NCBI GenBank assembly: GCA_013076295.1
Contig: RQOL01000658.1
Span: 2,542,001-2,606,000 of the forward strand
DNA: 64,000 nucleotides
Reading direction: 5' to 3'
Origin: Sanderia malayensis
Lineage: Eukaryota; Cnidaria; Scyphozoa; Semaeostomeae; Pelagiidae
Under the pieces are notes generated by a model, which searched no databases, had not been told where the DNA came from, and saw nothing but the letters and a program-made list of their open reading frames with translations. The stretch's first letter is position 1; each line of letters opens with the position of its first letter. The translations under genes and the position numbers were made by a program. This document shows, piece by piece, positions 19,340 through 32,500 of the stretch.

Positions 19340-19805
19340 AAAGACAAAGATTAGAAGAGAGAGAAGAGAGGAGGGAGAGAAGAGAGGAGGGGAGAAGAGA
19401 GGAGAGGAGAGGTGGGAAGAGAGAAGAGAGAGGGGAGAAGAGAGGAGGGGCGAAGAGAGGAGGGGAGAAGAGAGGAGGGGAGAAGAGAGGAGGAAAGAAG
19501 AGGGAGAGAGAGGAGGAGAAGAGAGAAAAGATCAGAGGGAAATGCAGGAGGGAAGGGTACACCCTTTTCATTTCTCGCCCCTCTCCTCTCCTCTCTCTTC
19601 CCTCCCCTCTTCTCTCCCTCCTCTCTTCTCTCCCTCCTCTCTTCTCGCCCCTCTCCTCTCTTTTCCTCTCCTCTCTCTTCCCTCCCCTCTTCTCTCCCTC
19701 CTCTCTTCTCTCCCTCCTCTCTTCTCGCCCCTCTCCTCTCTTTTCCCCTCCTCTCTTCTCCTCTCTTCTCTCCCTCCTCTCTTCTCTCTCTTCTCCCCTC
19801 CTCTT
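19340..19805. repeat. GA-rich / CT-rich centre of the palindrome
   Basis: About 210 bases of nearly pure purine (GAGAGAAGAGAGGAGG units) switch at about 19550-19575 to about 240 bases of nearly pure pyrimidine (CTCTCCTCTC, TCCCTCCTCTCTTC). The same strand is therefore purine-rich then pyrimidine-rich and can fold back on itself or form triplex-type structures. Long ORFs across it (Pro/Ser/Leu or Arg/Glu repeats) are composition artefacts. Confidence 0.85.
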
Positions 19806-21022
19806 CTAGTCTTTGTCTTTCTTTATCTGCAAAGAATAAAATAAATGTAAAATATTTAGCATTTGTAAACGTATCAGAGCAAATGAAAACTATGACGTAA
19901 CAGACATTGATTACTTATGTATTGATATAAATCGAAATCTTTATAAAATATAAATAAGCTACACTTGCCCTTTGTTAGACATGCTTCACCAATGACGTAT
20001 TTAAGTCTCGTGCTTGAACCAATGACATCGTCAGGTTTTTCTTGCCAAACACCCTTCTGCTCGTCTTGGCTTGTTGTCTTCTTCATCTAAGGAAAAACGA
20101 AGGCAAAATTATAAGGTGTTATGAAAATGTAAATGTAGCATGATATAGAAAAAGTAACAAGATAAATTACTTCTATCGTGGATGTACTTGAATATAAATA
20201 ATTGATTTTCTGACCGTTTGTTGAAAATGCTATGCAATTCTTCATCAAATATTCGGCTTCATCCAGACCACTGCAATTTTGAATTTCAACCAATGACGCC
20301 TTGAGGTGTTGTGCTTGAACCAATGATGGCTTCATCTTTAGGCCATTGTAGTGTCGTAGCTTTGGTCTTTAGGCCCATGTAGTGTTGCAGTCTTCTTGCA
20401 CCATCCGCATACGGCATGTCCAACTGGACAAATGTTTAGTGAACGGAGTACGACCCTCTTTTATACTCGTAGCTTGGAGAATAGGGTATTAACATATGTT
20501 AGGACCTATTGAAACTACAACAAGACTGGAATGCAAAATATGTACAAATTAAATACCTTTCAAGTGTCGCAAGATCAAAAGACAACAAGCATTTTGTCAC
20601 AAAAGTACAAGAATGTCCCGAGCCAATGTTCAACGACAAATAAACTATTCCAATTGTCTCTTATAAAATTCTCCGTGAGCCCTAGCCAATAGAAAACTAG
20701 ACGTGTGCAAGGGAGTCCTTTGATAATATTTCTATTCTTTCTCCAGCGCATTTAGCATAGCAGCATGTGAAATTCCATCAACTAAGATACAATGCAAGGC
20801 ATTCAGAGCATCAATACAGAAGATTGCTTCGTTTTGCGTTGCAGCATTACTAGCTGTATATTGAAATTACTCAACAGCGTGCAAATTTTTCCTAGAACAC
20901 CCCTTAAATAATACTTTAACTCTCTAGCTTGACGCCATGCTTTCTGCACAATAAAATATATACAATGTTATGTTTACAATACCGTTAATGTTGTGGAGTT
21001 TCTTTACTAATGTCAGCTGCTC

Positions 21023-24000
21023 AAATAATTTTAACAAGCAGGCTTTTCAGCATTCTCGCTTCATATGACACTGTGTTCTTACCAGCATGCAATGGTTCAC
21101 TTTCTAATGGTGCTTCAATCACTGTCTGAGTATTCTTACCGTAAGCTGAAAGAAATAATCATCATGATAATCAAAAGCAGAAAAAGGAGTATGCTCTGTC
21201 GCATGTAACAAATACGATGACGCGTGATAAAGAGGCTAAGTAAAGATAAATACCTTCGCAGTGTTCGAAGAATTGCATTGATTCTTGTATGACTTTGTCT
21301 GAAAGCATTATCATTTGCTTTGCCTGTAGAAATTGACAAATAGAAAGATTCTCTTATTGAAATCACAAACTCGAGATTTCGAGATGTTTAGCCTCGTTTT
21401 GCTTATCTCAGCCTCGCTATGAACTGCTTCACAGTTAATTTAAGGCATACGTAGGCAGAAAGCATGCACACTTAGAATAACATGGATAAGAATAGAATAA
21501 AAATATATTTACCATGTTTTCAATCAGTGAAAGAAAGCATCTTTTTGCATAAAACCAAGTGTCCGTGCCAAGCTAAAATGAATTCAAATAAAATTGGTTT
21601 GTAATTGCTAATTGGTTTGTTTTCTGAAAAAATTGAATAATGTGTAGAGAAATTACCTTCTTGCTATAAGGTTCAAGACTTTTGATAATCCTTGAGATGC
21701 CAAATTCATAATTCCCTTTTGCACAGTAGAGGGTGCTAGAAAGACAAGGCATCAACTTAGACTGTTTACCAATGGATTCAATCAAAGGCCCATTAGATGG
21801 GATTATTAACAATAGTAGATGCTTACCCAATGACAAGGTTAACAATGCATAAATGATATGTTTTTTTATCAGGCTCATCGTATGCAACTTGTTCCTATAA
21901 GATAATGAATAAAATGACCATGAGCCATAATCGAATGATCAGCCGTCAGCCATAAACGCAGATAATTTCAGTTGAAATATTTCACCTCTTCTTTTTCTAT
22001 CTTTCTCATCAGCTCTTCAGCCTGCAAAAAGAACAAAAGAATATTTAATTGAATTGACACAACCAACTTTGGTAACTTCACTGCTGCAGAAAATTCAGGC
22101 GTAAACTTGGTCCAACTCTTTGAGAATCCACGGGAAAGTGCTTTTAGCCTCACTTTGATAAGTATAGCTTATTTCAGACGCATTCTCGTCACTTTGTAGC
22201 CTCGGTACCATGTAATACCATTCCATTGCAAAAGTATAATGAATAAATTATGAGTAAATAATAGCATAAATTACTTCTTCGTTGGCGCTAGTCATGATGT
22301 ATGAAACACAAAGATTTGCCAGCACAATAGCACTAACAGATAAGATCTAAAAGAAAAACAAAACTTTTCAATACATTTGCCTCGTAACCAGTCTATCACT
22401 TTGCTCCCCACTGCATTTCTTCATAAGCAGATGCATGTCATTTTATAAATATGATGTCATTATACATTCTTATCCAAATCTTCATTGCTTACATTGTCAT
22501 AATGCTTTTTGACGATTGGCTCATAAAACCCGATAGCTTCCTTGTATTTGCTTTCCTGTTAAAAACGAAGACCAGTTCATGTTATTTGTCATTATCTCAA
22601 AGTAGCATGTATTGCATTCAAGCAAAATTCTACACTTTTATACCTGCATGAAAAGAACATGCGCCACATTCAGCTTCCAGACGTCATGCTCGTTACAAAA
22701 TTCGACGGATTTACGAAATATCTGAAAGAGAGCAAAACAGTTAAGTAAATGCAAATGTTGTTGTGTCGTACAAATGTTGACAGCGCAGAGCAAAGAAGCC
22801 AACAAGTCATAGATTTTTACCTCCATCCATACAGAATGAAAACAAATTAAATATGCAACGAAATATGAAATACCTTTTCCACAGCTGAGTAATTATCTCT
22901 GTCCCAGTATATCTTTGCTTGGGCCATAAGCACAGGTATATACCTGAAGCAAGTAAACGTACTAACGTGAAACGAGAGGTGGGAGGGAGAGACAATGAGA
23001 CATGTTAGTGAGATGTGTACTTAGGTTTAATTACCAAAGAGTTTAATTACCTTTCAAGGGCTTCATCGTAATCATTGACAGCTTTTTTGACTGCTTCGTC
23101 GTCTTGGTTTTGTCTTGCTTCTTGTACCTTGAAATTTAAAGATTTTAATTCGCAAATCAGTGGATTTATCTTGAATAAGTATTGTTGCAAGTGTTGATTG
23201 TGCTTTGAACAATATCAAAAAACAAATTACCTGTTTTGTCAGTTTTCGTAAGGCTTCTGTGTGCTTCACTGCTATGTCATCAAACTTGCGAAATGCCTGG
23301 GGAAATGAACGACGCTATCAGTAAAACATGGAGCATGAGTAATTGAAGACCCGAGACTAAGAGAAATGTGGAGCATGGATAAAAAATTAGATGAAAATAA
23401 AAATTATCTACCAGTGATGGGACTCGAACGCAAGGTCTTGGCGGTGGGGTTGTAAAGTATTTAATGCACTATGAAATTAGGGGTGGTGGTGGGCAATTAG
23501 CCCAGTTAGTAAAGTCGCTGAATTCGAGCCAATATCAGTCGGGTAAGCATAGGTTCAAGCCCTGTAGGAGTTGCCTAAATGACGATGAGCACAGTTTAAA
23601 ATTTAAGAGCGGCATTTTTTATTTAAGATAACGAATGAAATTCATACCTCTTCTGGAGATGATTGCTGAGTGATGATCGCATCCAAAAACTGATACAAAA
23701 ACTTAAACACAAATTGGGAATTTGAATTAATAATCTGCAGTATTTTATTACTGATAAAATGATGAACGTACAATATGGTAAAATTGGACGCTCTTCGGTT
23801 GAAACAATGGATGCATGATTCTGATGGTGAAAAAATAAAGAGAGTAAATGTCAAATAAACTCACCTGTGTTAAAAATTTATAAGTTAGATGAGCATTTTC
23901 AGCTAAAACATCGGCAGCCAAATCGTAATACTACAAGAAAAAAGTGATTAAAATCAGCTAGGTAATCAATGGTTAATCGTTAATCACGAAATAAAAATCT

Positions 24001-26846
24001 AATATATGAAAGGCACAATTACTTGGTATTTGCAATATAGCAGTAAAAGATTGCCAAATGTTTCTGTAGGAAAAATAGTAACATTGCAATTTATGCAGTG
24101 AACAGTGCCAAGGGTGGGTCTTGAATCATGATACAAGTTGCAAAAGACAATTGAACAATAAACTTACCAGGTGGAAAAGGATTTTGTTGAAGAAGAAATC
24201 TGAATTTCTCAAAACCCTAAAGCATAAGAAAGAAGAATTGTACCCAAGAAGAACATCCTTAAAGTGTTTACATTAAATTAATATAACAATGAATTAATAT
24301 ATCTATGACAAAACATTGACTTACTTCTGTGGGATTTGATTCCATATTCATAAGGGCTTGGTTGTGCAATGTTACTGGATCCAACTCCTGCAGATTTAAA
24401 AGGAAGGTATAGTTTAGTTAAGCTGACCTTCTATAGAGATGGAATGAAACCACTTAATGTTATAAACAATGCAGTTGACATCAGCTATCCTGAGCGACTT
24501 TCCATTCCCCTTCGTCTTGGTATAATATAGCTGGGACATCTGTTATTTCAAACATTCACTTTCTCAAACAAGTTTCGGTTTCGCTGGAGGACATAGCCGA
24601 TGTCAACTGTGTTCTACAAAGAAGAGGCGATATGTTTGGGTATGGAAAGCAAACCTCTTCAGCTCGTGGTGGCATATCAGTCAATGCTTCTTGGGACGCT
24701 TCGTCTATGATGAGAAAACGAAAACACAAGTTTCATGAATGGATTGAATAATTTAAACTAATTTATACTTGAAGATGTAAAGTCTCTCGCAGAGCATATT
24801 CATAGAGTTTCTCATTCTGGATTGAATGAAGGATGAATTTCAATGACTTACAGTTTTTGAGTTGATATTCGATCGCAGCTTTCAAGTTGAATGCTTCAAT
24901 CAAAGCTGTCTCGTGGAGAATCTAAAACAACAATCAAGATGACATAAGCAACACCAACCAACGCTAATACAAATATCATGGCATTTGCGTCTGCTCTACA
25001 TCAACTTCAAATTTCTAAAAAGCGAATGAATAGAAAGTATTAGATTGAATAGTTGCTTACTCTTGTGTTTCCAACACTGCGAACTTCAATCCCTTCAGTT
25101 GTCATTCCAACACTCAATTCTAAGCAGATATAACAAGACCGATCATTAGATCCACTCCAAGTTATCGGCATCAATTATAAGTGAGAAGTCAAGGAATGAA
25201 AGAACAAACCTGGATGTTCTCTAATGCCTTTTTCGATGATATCAGCAATGTGTTTTAATGCTGGTGCATATTGCTTCATCATATAATGGCACAGTGCAAT
25301 ATTGTAAGATAAGTCTGCTTGATACCCAAGTACGTTCATTGCACTTGTGAATTTCACACATGCTTCTTGGTATCTTCCTTCCTACAGTTGCAGCAATGAC
25401 ATTTCAGAAGGCAAACAGCAAAATATTTTACATAACAAATAGAAACTTCTTTGGCTTTACTGCTTAGACACTCAATTACAACATGGAGCTTGGAAACTTG
25501 AAATAATACCTTATAAAGAAGACAGCCAAAGTTTACTTCACTGTCTGGATCATCTGAAGGAATTTGTTCAACAAGACTCTAAAAGCAACATAGAAACAGA
25601 TCTTCACCAAGCCATATTAACTCGCATTACAGTGAAATAAGTCCACTAAATCTGTAAAACAATATCATTATGTTAATAAGATGCAACAGTCTTAAGAGGA
25701 ATCTTTTATCAAGCTTACTTGTGCTCCTTGGGTGTCATCTTCACTGTATTTAATTGATGCTTGCAATTTCAAGAGCTAAGGAAAATCAACTTGTATTAAA
25801 TGTCTGAATACGTCTCAAAAACATTGTCCAATAAGTATAAAATATGGAGCTTCAAGATGAACTTTCTTGTCTGGGGAAGGGGGAGGGGTGTTACCTTAGT
25901 CTGCATGTTTGGGTTTTCTATTTGATGAGTGACCTTCATGGCTTCTTGGGTTTCAAATGCTTTATTCAAGCTCTGTAAAACAACGAGAAGAAATAAGAAA
26001 ATATCATAAATGAGAACTGTGTGATTGCAATGCATAGAAGCACAATTAGGAATTAATAGAATGACACATGAATAACGAAAGGTGCTGGAAAACAAACCTG
26101 GGCATAGTATAATTTGTAATCCTCAATTTCAGGATGCAGTTTTGTCAGCTGCTCATAGCTGTTCATGAAATGGATAGGAAATGCATAAAACCTAGTATCA
26201 GATCTTAAGATTATTTCAATAATCCAGTTGCCATAGCTATGTATATATGCCTGGTCAATCAATGTATATGATTTTGCACTATGTATTGTTTTGTACAAAG
26301 GCAATAAACACTAGATTCTTTAGGGAGAGCAATGGAAAAGGTGCATGAATATGAGAAACAAGGACTTTACAGGAGTTGAAATAACAACTTAAACATTTGT
26401 AGCTCATTGGAAGATATATATACCATTGAGCAGCATTTTGAAAATCTTGCATTCCATAATAGCAATATGCCAAAAGAGATAAAGCAGCTCTTGACTGTAA
26501 AAAGAAATCGTAAACGCATCAGCAACATTAAAATATGCCTGATGATGATTGGATGGTGGAGAACAATACATTGGAGTTGTTGGGGGGTACAGTATTAATC
26601 ATGGTTACTCTTAATTACCCCTGGATGGCTTTCCAGTTGAACTGATAAAATTTGCACTGCTTCAGCATATTTTTGAGTTTTTATCTGCGGAATAAGATGT
26701 TTAATAATGAAGCAATCATGGAAAGGTATTAGATATAAAAAGAGTGCCTGTGTAAGACATAAAGTGGAGAATCAAATTTTCATTTTTAAATTTACCATTC
26801 CATAAATTGTGGAAGTGTATTCCCCTTCCTTGACAGCTATTCCCAT
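21023..26846 (-). CDS. ift70: Intraflagellar transport protein 70 (TTC30), TPR protein of IFT-B
   Basis: IFT70/TTC30 is a tetratricopeptide-repeat subunit of the IFT-B complex that moves cargo in cilia. Reading the minus strand I find 28 coding exons, from 26846-26796 and 26684-26619 through 25381-25210, 24921-24852 and 22721-22644 to the last, 21145-21023. Every junction keeps the frame and the product is about 655 aa, near the family length. Conserved stretches include LLAYCYYGMQDFQNAAQCYE, ALKHIADIIEKGIREHPEL, EFCNEHDVWKLNVAHVLFMQ, AEELMRKIEKEEEQ and GTLYCAKGNYEFGISRIIKS. TPR-like helix pairs run through the whole protein. The start MGIAVKEGEYTSTIYG is the only ATG ahead of the conserved core. 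Around exons 15-16 (23930-23648) four residues between FLT and FLDAI in the human protein are absent. One intron holds a SINE-like repeat. Confidence 0.96.
23405..23575 (+). mobile_element. tRNA-related SINE-like repeat in an IFT70 intron
   Basis: The second member of the family seen at 17930-18090, in opposite orientation. A B-box lies on minus (GTTCGAGTCCC, complement of 23419-23429). On plus an A-box-like TTAGCCCAGTTAGTAAAG (about 23506-23523) is followed by a B-box GGTTCAAGCCC (23552-23562) at tRNA-like spacing. The two promoter-like heads point outward from a shared middle block containing CTTGGCGGT. Confidence 0.65.
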
Positions 26847-29504
26847 CATATTTGCAGCTTATTTTCTGAGGTCGCGTCTCGCGTGCAAATTTTGTTGAGA
26901 CCAAAGCAACCAGTGAGCGTCTTTCGTAAAAAATCTAAGATAGCAATAAACAAAAACCGATGTGTACTGTTTATAATAACTGCAGTTCAGCAATTAACGA
27001 GTTTGGATTTTTGCATTAAAATACTTTTCATGAATAAATAAATAAAAGGTTGTCACGGCCATAAGAGTTAGACAAACATTCGGTTGTTAAGATGAACATT
27101 CGTCAGGACGAAACTAAGGTCTTGTCCTTGCAGACTGCAGGGGCCTAAACCGTATGTGGCAACAGCTGAGCTGGAGATATTATAATAGCTGCATTTTAAT
27201 AAAAATACCTTTAAATTGATACAGATTCACCGAATAAATTAATACTTGACATATTTCATGCTAATCGTGTTGGTTGTCTTCGTCTTACTTGGGGGCGGGT
27301 GAAGACCTATGCACAGACGAATATTCGTCTAGTTATTGAATGGCGTTGTTATGTAGATGACGTAACCAGACAACGACAGCCTCCTTTTGAGTGGTGGAGT
27401 GATGATCACCATGGGTTACAGGGGTTACACCATTCTCACTGAAACAAATACAAGATAAATATTCCATGCATGGAAAAGCTATTTTTGAAGAAGTTTCCAT
27501 TGGCTCGATTTCTCCATGTTGCCAATTTCAAAACTCAGGCTTGTAGAGATTAAGTTTGAATTAGTCTGATTTTTCCACTGCATCGAGTGAGGGTCTGAGT
27601 GGACCTTGCATACTTTGCATAAGTAAATACGCAAGAGTGATGTCTTCTTAAACTGGAATTTGATGCCATGTTGAAAATTCTTGCAAATAAAATACTCCAC
27701 AAATAATTTATTGGTAAATGACTAACACGGTTAAAGCTAAATTAAAATTATATATATGTAGATAATTAATATGTGTTACAACTATGACATGGGTTAAGTA
27801 CAACATTCAAAATAATGTATATTTATTTAGCTCGTAAGGATTTAAGTACCCGAGAGGTGAGTGAGAAGTAAGTGTTTTATATTCTAAGTGATATGTTAAT
27901 GATTTCGATGAAATAGGTCTAGGAATAGTTGGATGTTGTGTTTGCTGCATGTTACAATACGTTGCATGTCGATTTCTCAGCCCATGGGTTGGACTTTCTT
28001 GCATTTGGGTTAACCAATGGATCTGTTGCACCATTTTGAAGACAGTATTGCATGATTCTGAAAGAAGCGAAAATTGGACGAAATCATATTATTGAAGACA
28101 TCCAATTACTTGTTGCTGAAGAAACATCAAAAGACCTCGTTACGAGAGTGAGGCAAAACACAGTTTTCCATTTGTGAAGTATGATGAGCTTGCATAAACA
28201 AAAGAAACTCGAAGACAAATAAAGGATTGTGAATATCTCCCAACACAACAAACGTAATGTTACCGAGAAGAATGAAAGATTATTGAACAATTACTATTAT
28301 TTTCCTTCGGCTAAAAGGCATACAGAAAATCTTGTGCTCCAAACTATTTTTAAACACAACATCTTTCTTTATATCATAACTTCTTAAAACGCCCTAAATA
28401 TTACGTATAACATTTCATTCGACAAGTTTTCTTTTCTGCGAGTCTTCTAATTAATAATTATGAGAATGTTACCTGTAAAACTGGGATAGAAATGTAAATG
28501 ATATCAACTCATCAAGAATTAACTCGTTATTTTTCTCACCAGAAAATAGCCACAGCCCAGATGATAAGCTACTTCATGTGTGCATTTTATAAAAACAAAC
28601 CAATACTTACTCGTTGCAAGACTTTGAAAGCGGAATTCTATTCAAGTCGAGTTGAAACTTTAACGATTCGACGTTCTGTACTAGCATGCCTCTGTCCATG
28701 ATCGATATTTATTCGGTGAAATTGCCGACGCTTTAAAATATCCTTTGGCAGTTGAATTGATGATAGAAAGTGGCCTGATCAAGATTGACTTGGCCTTTAA
28801 ACGTTTGCTGTTTGTGCGTTCAAATGTATTCTTAAGACGGAGTTTTTTAATGCTAAGGCAATGACGTTTAGTTCAAAACATCTGCGCCCAGTATGAGTTC
28901 AGTCGAATCAAGAGCAGTGTGTATTGACAACAAGTACTCGAGATGTTTCTCTATTGTTTCCCTGTTTTATCATGGTAATTCAAGCATGTCATAATGAAAC
29001 ACCTGCGCCTTGAATGAATCGTCATTGTCTCCTCTTTTAATTTTCTCACTTTGTTTACTTATGCAGAGTAGACATTGCCACCTTTGATTGGCGTAACGCG
29101 TGGAACCGAACCGTTGGTGAAAGAGTTGGGGCTCACTACTATGCCTAACTAAATTTGAATATTTGGGGCCTTTCTTAAGATTGCTACTACAGTCACCGTT
29201 TCACCGGGCAATGTACACAGCTCTACACATGCATTTTTTATTCGAAAATTTCATCTGACTTTCATTGGTTGACAATGCAGTAAACATATCAGCGTTTCAT
29301 AATCATGATTGTTTTTATAATGAAAAAGCAACAGAACCTGCTAAATTACAGATAATTATTATCAATATTAATAATTTGGTTATGCTTTGAAGTTTCATCG
29401 TCTTAATTATAGGCCATAGCGGTGGTTTGATTTTAAAATAGAAAGCCACGTGCTATGTGCGCTTGAGTATTTAATGAAAATAGCATCAATTTAAAAAAAG
29501 TTGG
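26847..29504. other. Spacer between IFT70 and the NK6 gene
   Basis: IFT70 and NK6 are both on minus, so this holds the IFT70 promoter region and the NK6 3' end. I see only short AT-rich open frames without splice context or family resemblance, and no RNA gene or element. Confidence 0.5.
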
Positions 29505-32500
29505 TTATTGGTCAGATGTGTCTTGGTCAGATGCGAGAGAATCTTTGCTGTCAGAATAGGATCGAACACGCTCAGAAGTATGAGAGCAAAGTTCAACTAG
29601 TTCCAAGCCTCTCACGCGTTGTACACGTGATATTGCTGCCTCTCTTGCTTTCTCCATTTCGGCTGTTTTCTTTCTCCATTTGGTCCTTCGATTCTGGAAC
29701 CAAACCTTCACTTGGTTTTCCGTCATGGCCAAATAATGAGCCAACCTAAGCAAGAAACAAAATTATGTTCTCAGAAGAGGAGCTTCCTAAGATCTTTTTA
29801 ACTACCATGATGGATTATTGTAGAAAATATGCAACCTTCTCTTGCACATTATAAGATAGTAACTTTTGAATTAATCGTCCATTATTATTGTTTATGTTTA
29901 TCATTACTTATTTGTTTATACCTTGTTCTTTCGGGTCCTGCCAAATATTTTGTTTGTTCGAATGTTTTTTCAAGATGGTAGATTTGATGGCCATTGAAAG
30001 TTGGTCTGCTTGATTTCTTGCGCGAGATCTCTGAATACAGATAAGATGCAGCGGCTAAAAAAACCGAAAAGAAGACATATAATTAAATTCTGGTTCCAGC
30101 AAAAGATATGCAATACAATTCAACGTCAATAGTGAATGAAAAAAAGAGTTATCTAGCAAGAAAAGAACTTTGTTGCTTTGGATTTAATTGGAGATCTGCT
30201 ATCAAAACATGACCTAAAAATGCTAACACAGGGAATGCTTGTGCACACACAACGATCTTCACAGAGCTATTTTGAATCTCATGAGATCTTATTCAAATGT
30301 CACACAGGCCCATAACCAAGTGCTAACCCCTTGTATATCCACATTATAAACCACAATAAAATTGACAGCTCGTAAAAGATGAGTGTAGCGATAACTTCTA
30401 TTTATTACTTCATCATTATCGTATATCACTGAATTAACTTCTTATAAACATCATATCAAAATTGTAGAGAAACACTCAAATTATTTAACGACCTAATTAA
30501 TAACACTTTAGCATGTTTTCATTATGCCTGAACCCCCGTGCCCCAATTAACTTCAACAAGCAAAGTCTTCTGATTTCGAGTGGTAGGTGGGGGGATGGGG
30601 TTGGTTTTAGCGAGACACTTTGAACATTTATTATCGATCGCCTTCATGTTATCTTTCACACAACCAAGACCAGTTATTGAAAGAAGCCAGGTATGGATGG
30701 ACACAAAGATAGGTCTAGTCAATAGTTCATCAGATAGTCTTCTTGGGATCCCCACCCTAAATACGTTTGACCAGAAAGTTTGGCGTGCATATCAGCCCTC
30801 TGACATGATAAATAGTTGAACATATTTCAATAAGGTGGAGAAGGATGTTTGCTTATGAAATGACGAGATATTCTGGTGTATAACTAGGTTCAAATCTGGT
30901 CATTTTCTATGGTCCTCCTCATCGGTTAAGCGGTTGAAAAGTGTTACAGCTGTGACACAAGAAACTGTTGTTTGGTTCAATGTTTAACAATGATTCCCAA
31001 AATGAACACCTTTCTTGACTTTCTTATTCTCCCGTCTTGTTTAACGAACTGTCATGTTCGCATTGAAAGACATCTTCCAACCACTTAGTTATAATAAATG
31101 TTCAGTTTTGACCACACTTTCTACAATTATCACACCTTCGACAACAGTAATAACAGTATCATATACGCTGCTGACCTTTCAAATTCATTATCAAAGAAAA
31201 GAATTATTTTCAATTTAGTCAGCTAATAAAAATGAGCGAAATGAATTGGGAGGGGCAAAGTTTTGGTTTGGCACAACATTTCCAGTTGCCGAAATATCCG
31301 ATGGATGAATGGGCTTTTAGAAACTAGCCTCTTCATCGGTACGAGTCCAGATCGAGAAATCTGGTTGAAATAGCATGCTAATTATCAGCAACGGTTTCCC
31401 ACGAATCTCAGAATATGGGTATGTTCTAATGAAATGCTATGATCACTCGAAAACCTGTTAGCCAAGAGCTGTAACGCGTGGCTGAGTTGTGCGGAATTTA
31501 AAGTACCGCGCGGTGTTGCGAATGCAAAACTGCGCGGGTGTGCGGTGAAATGAAAATAAAGTACAGCGAACGCGCGGCGCGGATGTGAAATCAGTAAGCA
31601 ACCAGCAAACACTTTAGAATTCAAATACTTGCTATTCTTGCAAAACGAATTAATGTAAACGGTGCGATACACGTCAATATATGTGGAGCCAATATGTCTG
31701 AAATACAAACTACATAAAGTGACCTAAGCAGGCATGAACATAACCTACAAACTTTGTGGCCTAAATCTATTCCTTTTGGTCAATGAATTAGTCATTAAAT
31801 GGATGAGTCCATCAGACAATATCCTGCGTGCCTTCTCGAATAAACAAACATTTTGAGTATTTCGATGGTAACGATAATGGTGATAATTAACATAGCTTGG
31901 AATGACAATGAATCATAAAATAGCTTGACATTGCACTTGTAACTGTACACACAGACCACACAGTAGATGGCATATGAATCAAGATATCTTTAAACAGAAT
32001 AGAATGTTCAATTATTGTATATTAGCATCGGCGCCTGCGTACAACCTCCTTATTTACATTTGCTAACATCACAATTCCTGATAGCTCGAAGAATGCCCTT
32101 GAGACAACCAAGACCTTGTTCCAAATCAGAGCCGTGGGTTATTGCTTTCAAGACAAAACTGTCTTAGTTAATTGCAGCATTGATATTAAAACGCCCTTCT
32201 TTGTATTTTGACTGACTGATACCCAACATACCCAACCAAAGATTGTTAGCCAATACATGTTTGTAACCAAAGCAGGTAATGTATTGCTATTCAATCATTT
32301 TTAAACTCCCTGTCAAATTTTACAAATACTCTGGGGACTGAGCCATCAATCGAAACGAATATAGTGACAGGAAATTCCAAGCTTCAAATAGGAAATTTGA
32401 ATAGATCTAAGAGATCAAACATAGTTAAAAACTTCTTATGCTTCGCCGGAAATTTCCAAGCGTAATGCAAACACGAAATACGAACATTTTTCTAAATTAT

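Larger units (their letters stand above)
18400..20735. mobile_element. 2.3-kb palindromic (foldback) element
   Basis: The left arm (about 18400-19340) is repeated as its reverse complement at about 19820-20735. Corresponding positions sum to 39160 along the arms (18825 with 20335, 19074 with 20086), so the axis is at 19580 with almost no net indels. Divergence is low. Near the outer ends similarity fades at about 18420 and 20735. Each arm carries an inward-facing TATAAAAG (18695-18702 plus, 20458-20465 minus) and an open reading frame with splice-like signals. The centre is GA/CT-rich. I see no transposase. A related single arm lies at 8898-9231. It fits a non-autonomous foldback DNA element or a head-to-head repeat pair. 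Confidence 0.85.
18263..21022. other. Spacer between TMEM220 and IFT70
   Basis: Apart from 3'UTR sequence of the two convergent genes, this spacer is the palindromic element described separately. The flanks (18263-18400 and 20740-21022) are AT-rich, and I see nothing else in them. Confidence 0.6.

Noticed and set aside
19260..19900. Long overlapping frames of Pro/Ser/Leu or Arg/Glu repeats
   Set aside because: They span the pure CT/GA tract at the centre of the palindrome; composition alone keeps all frames open.
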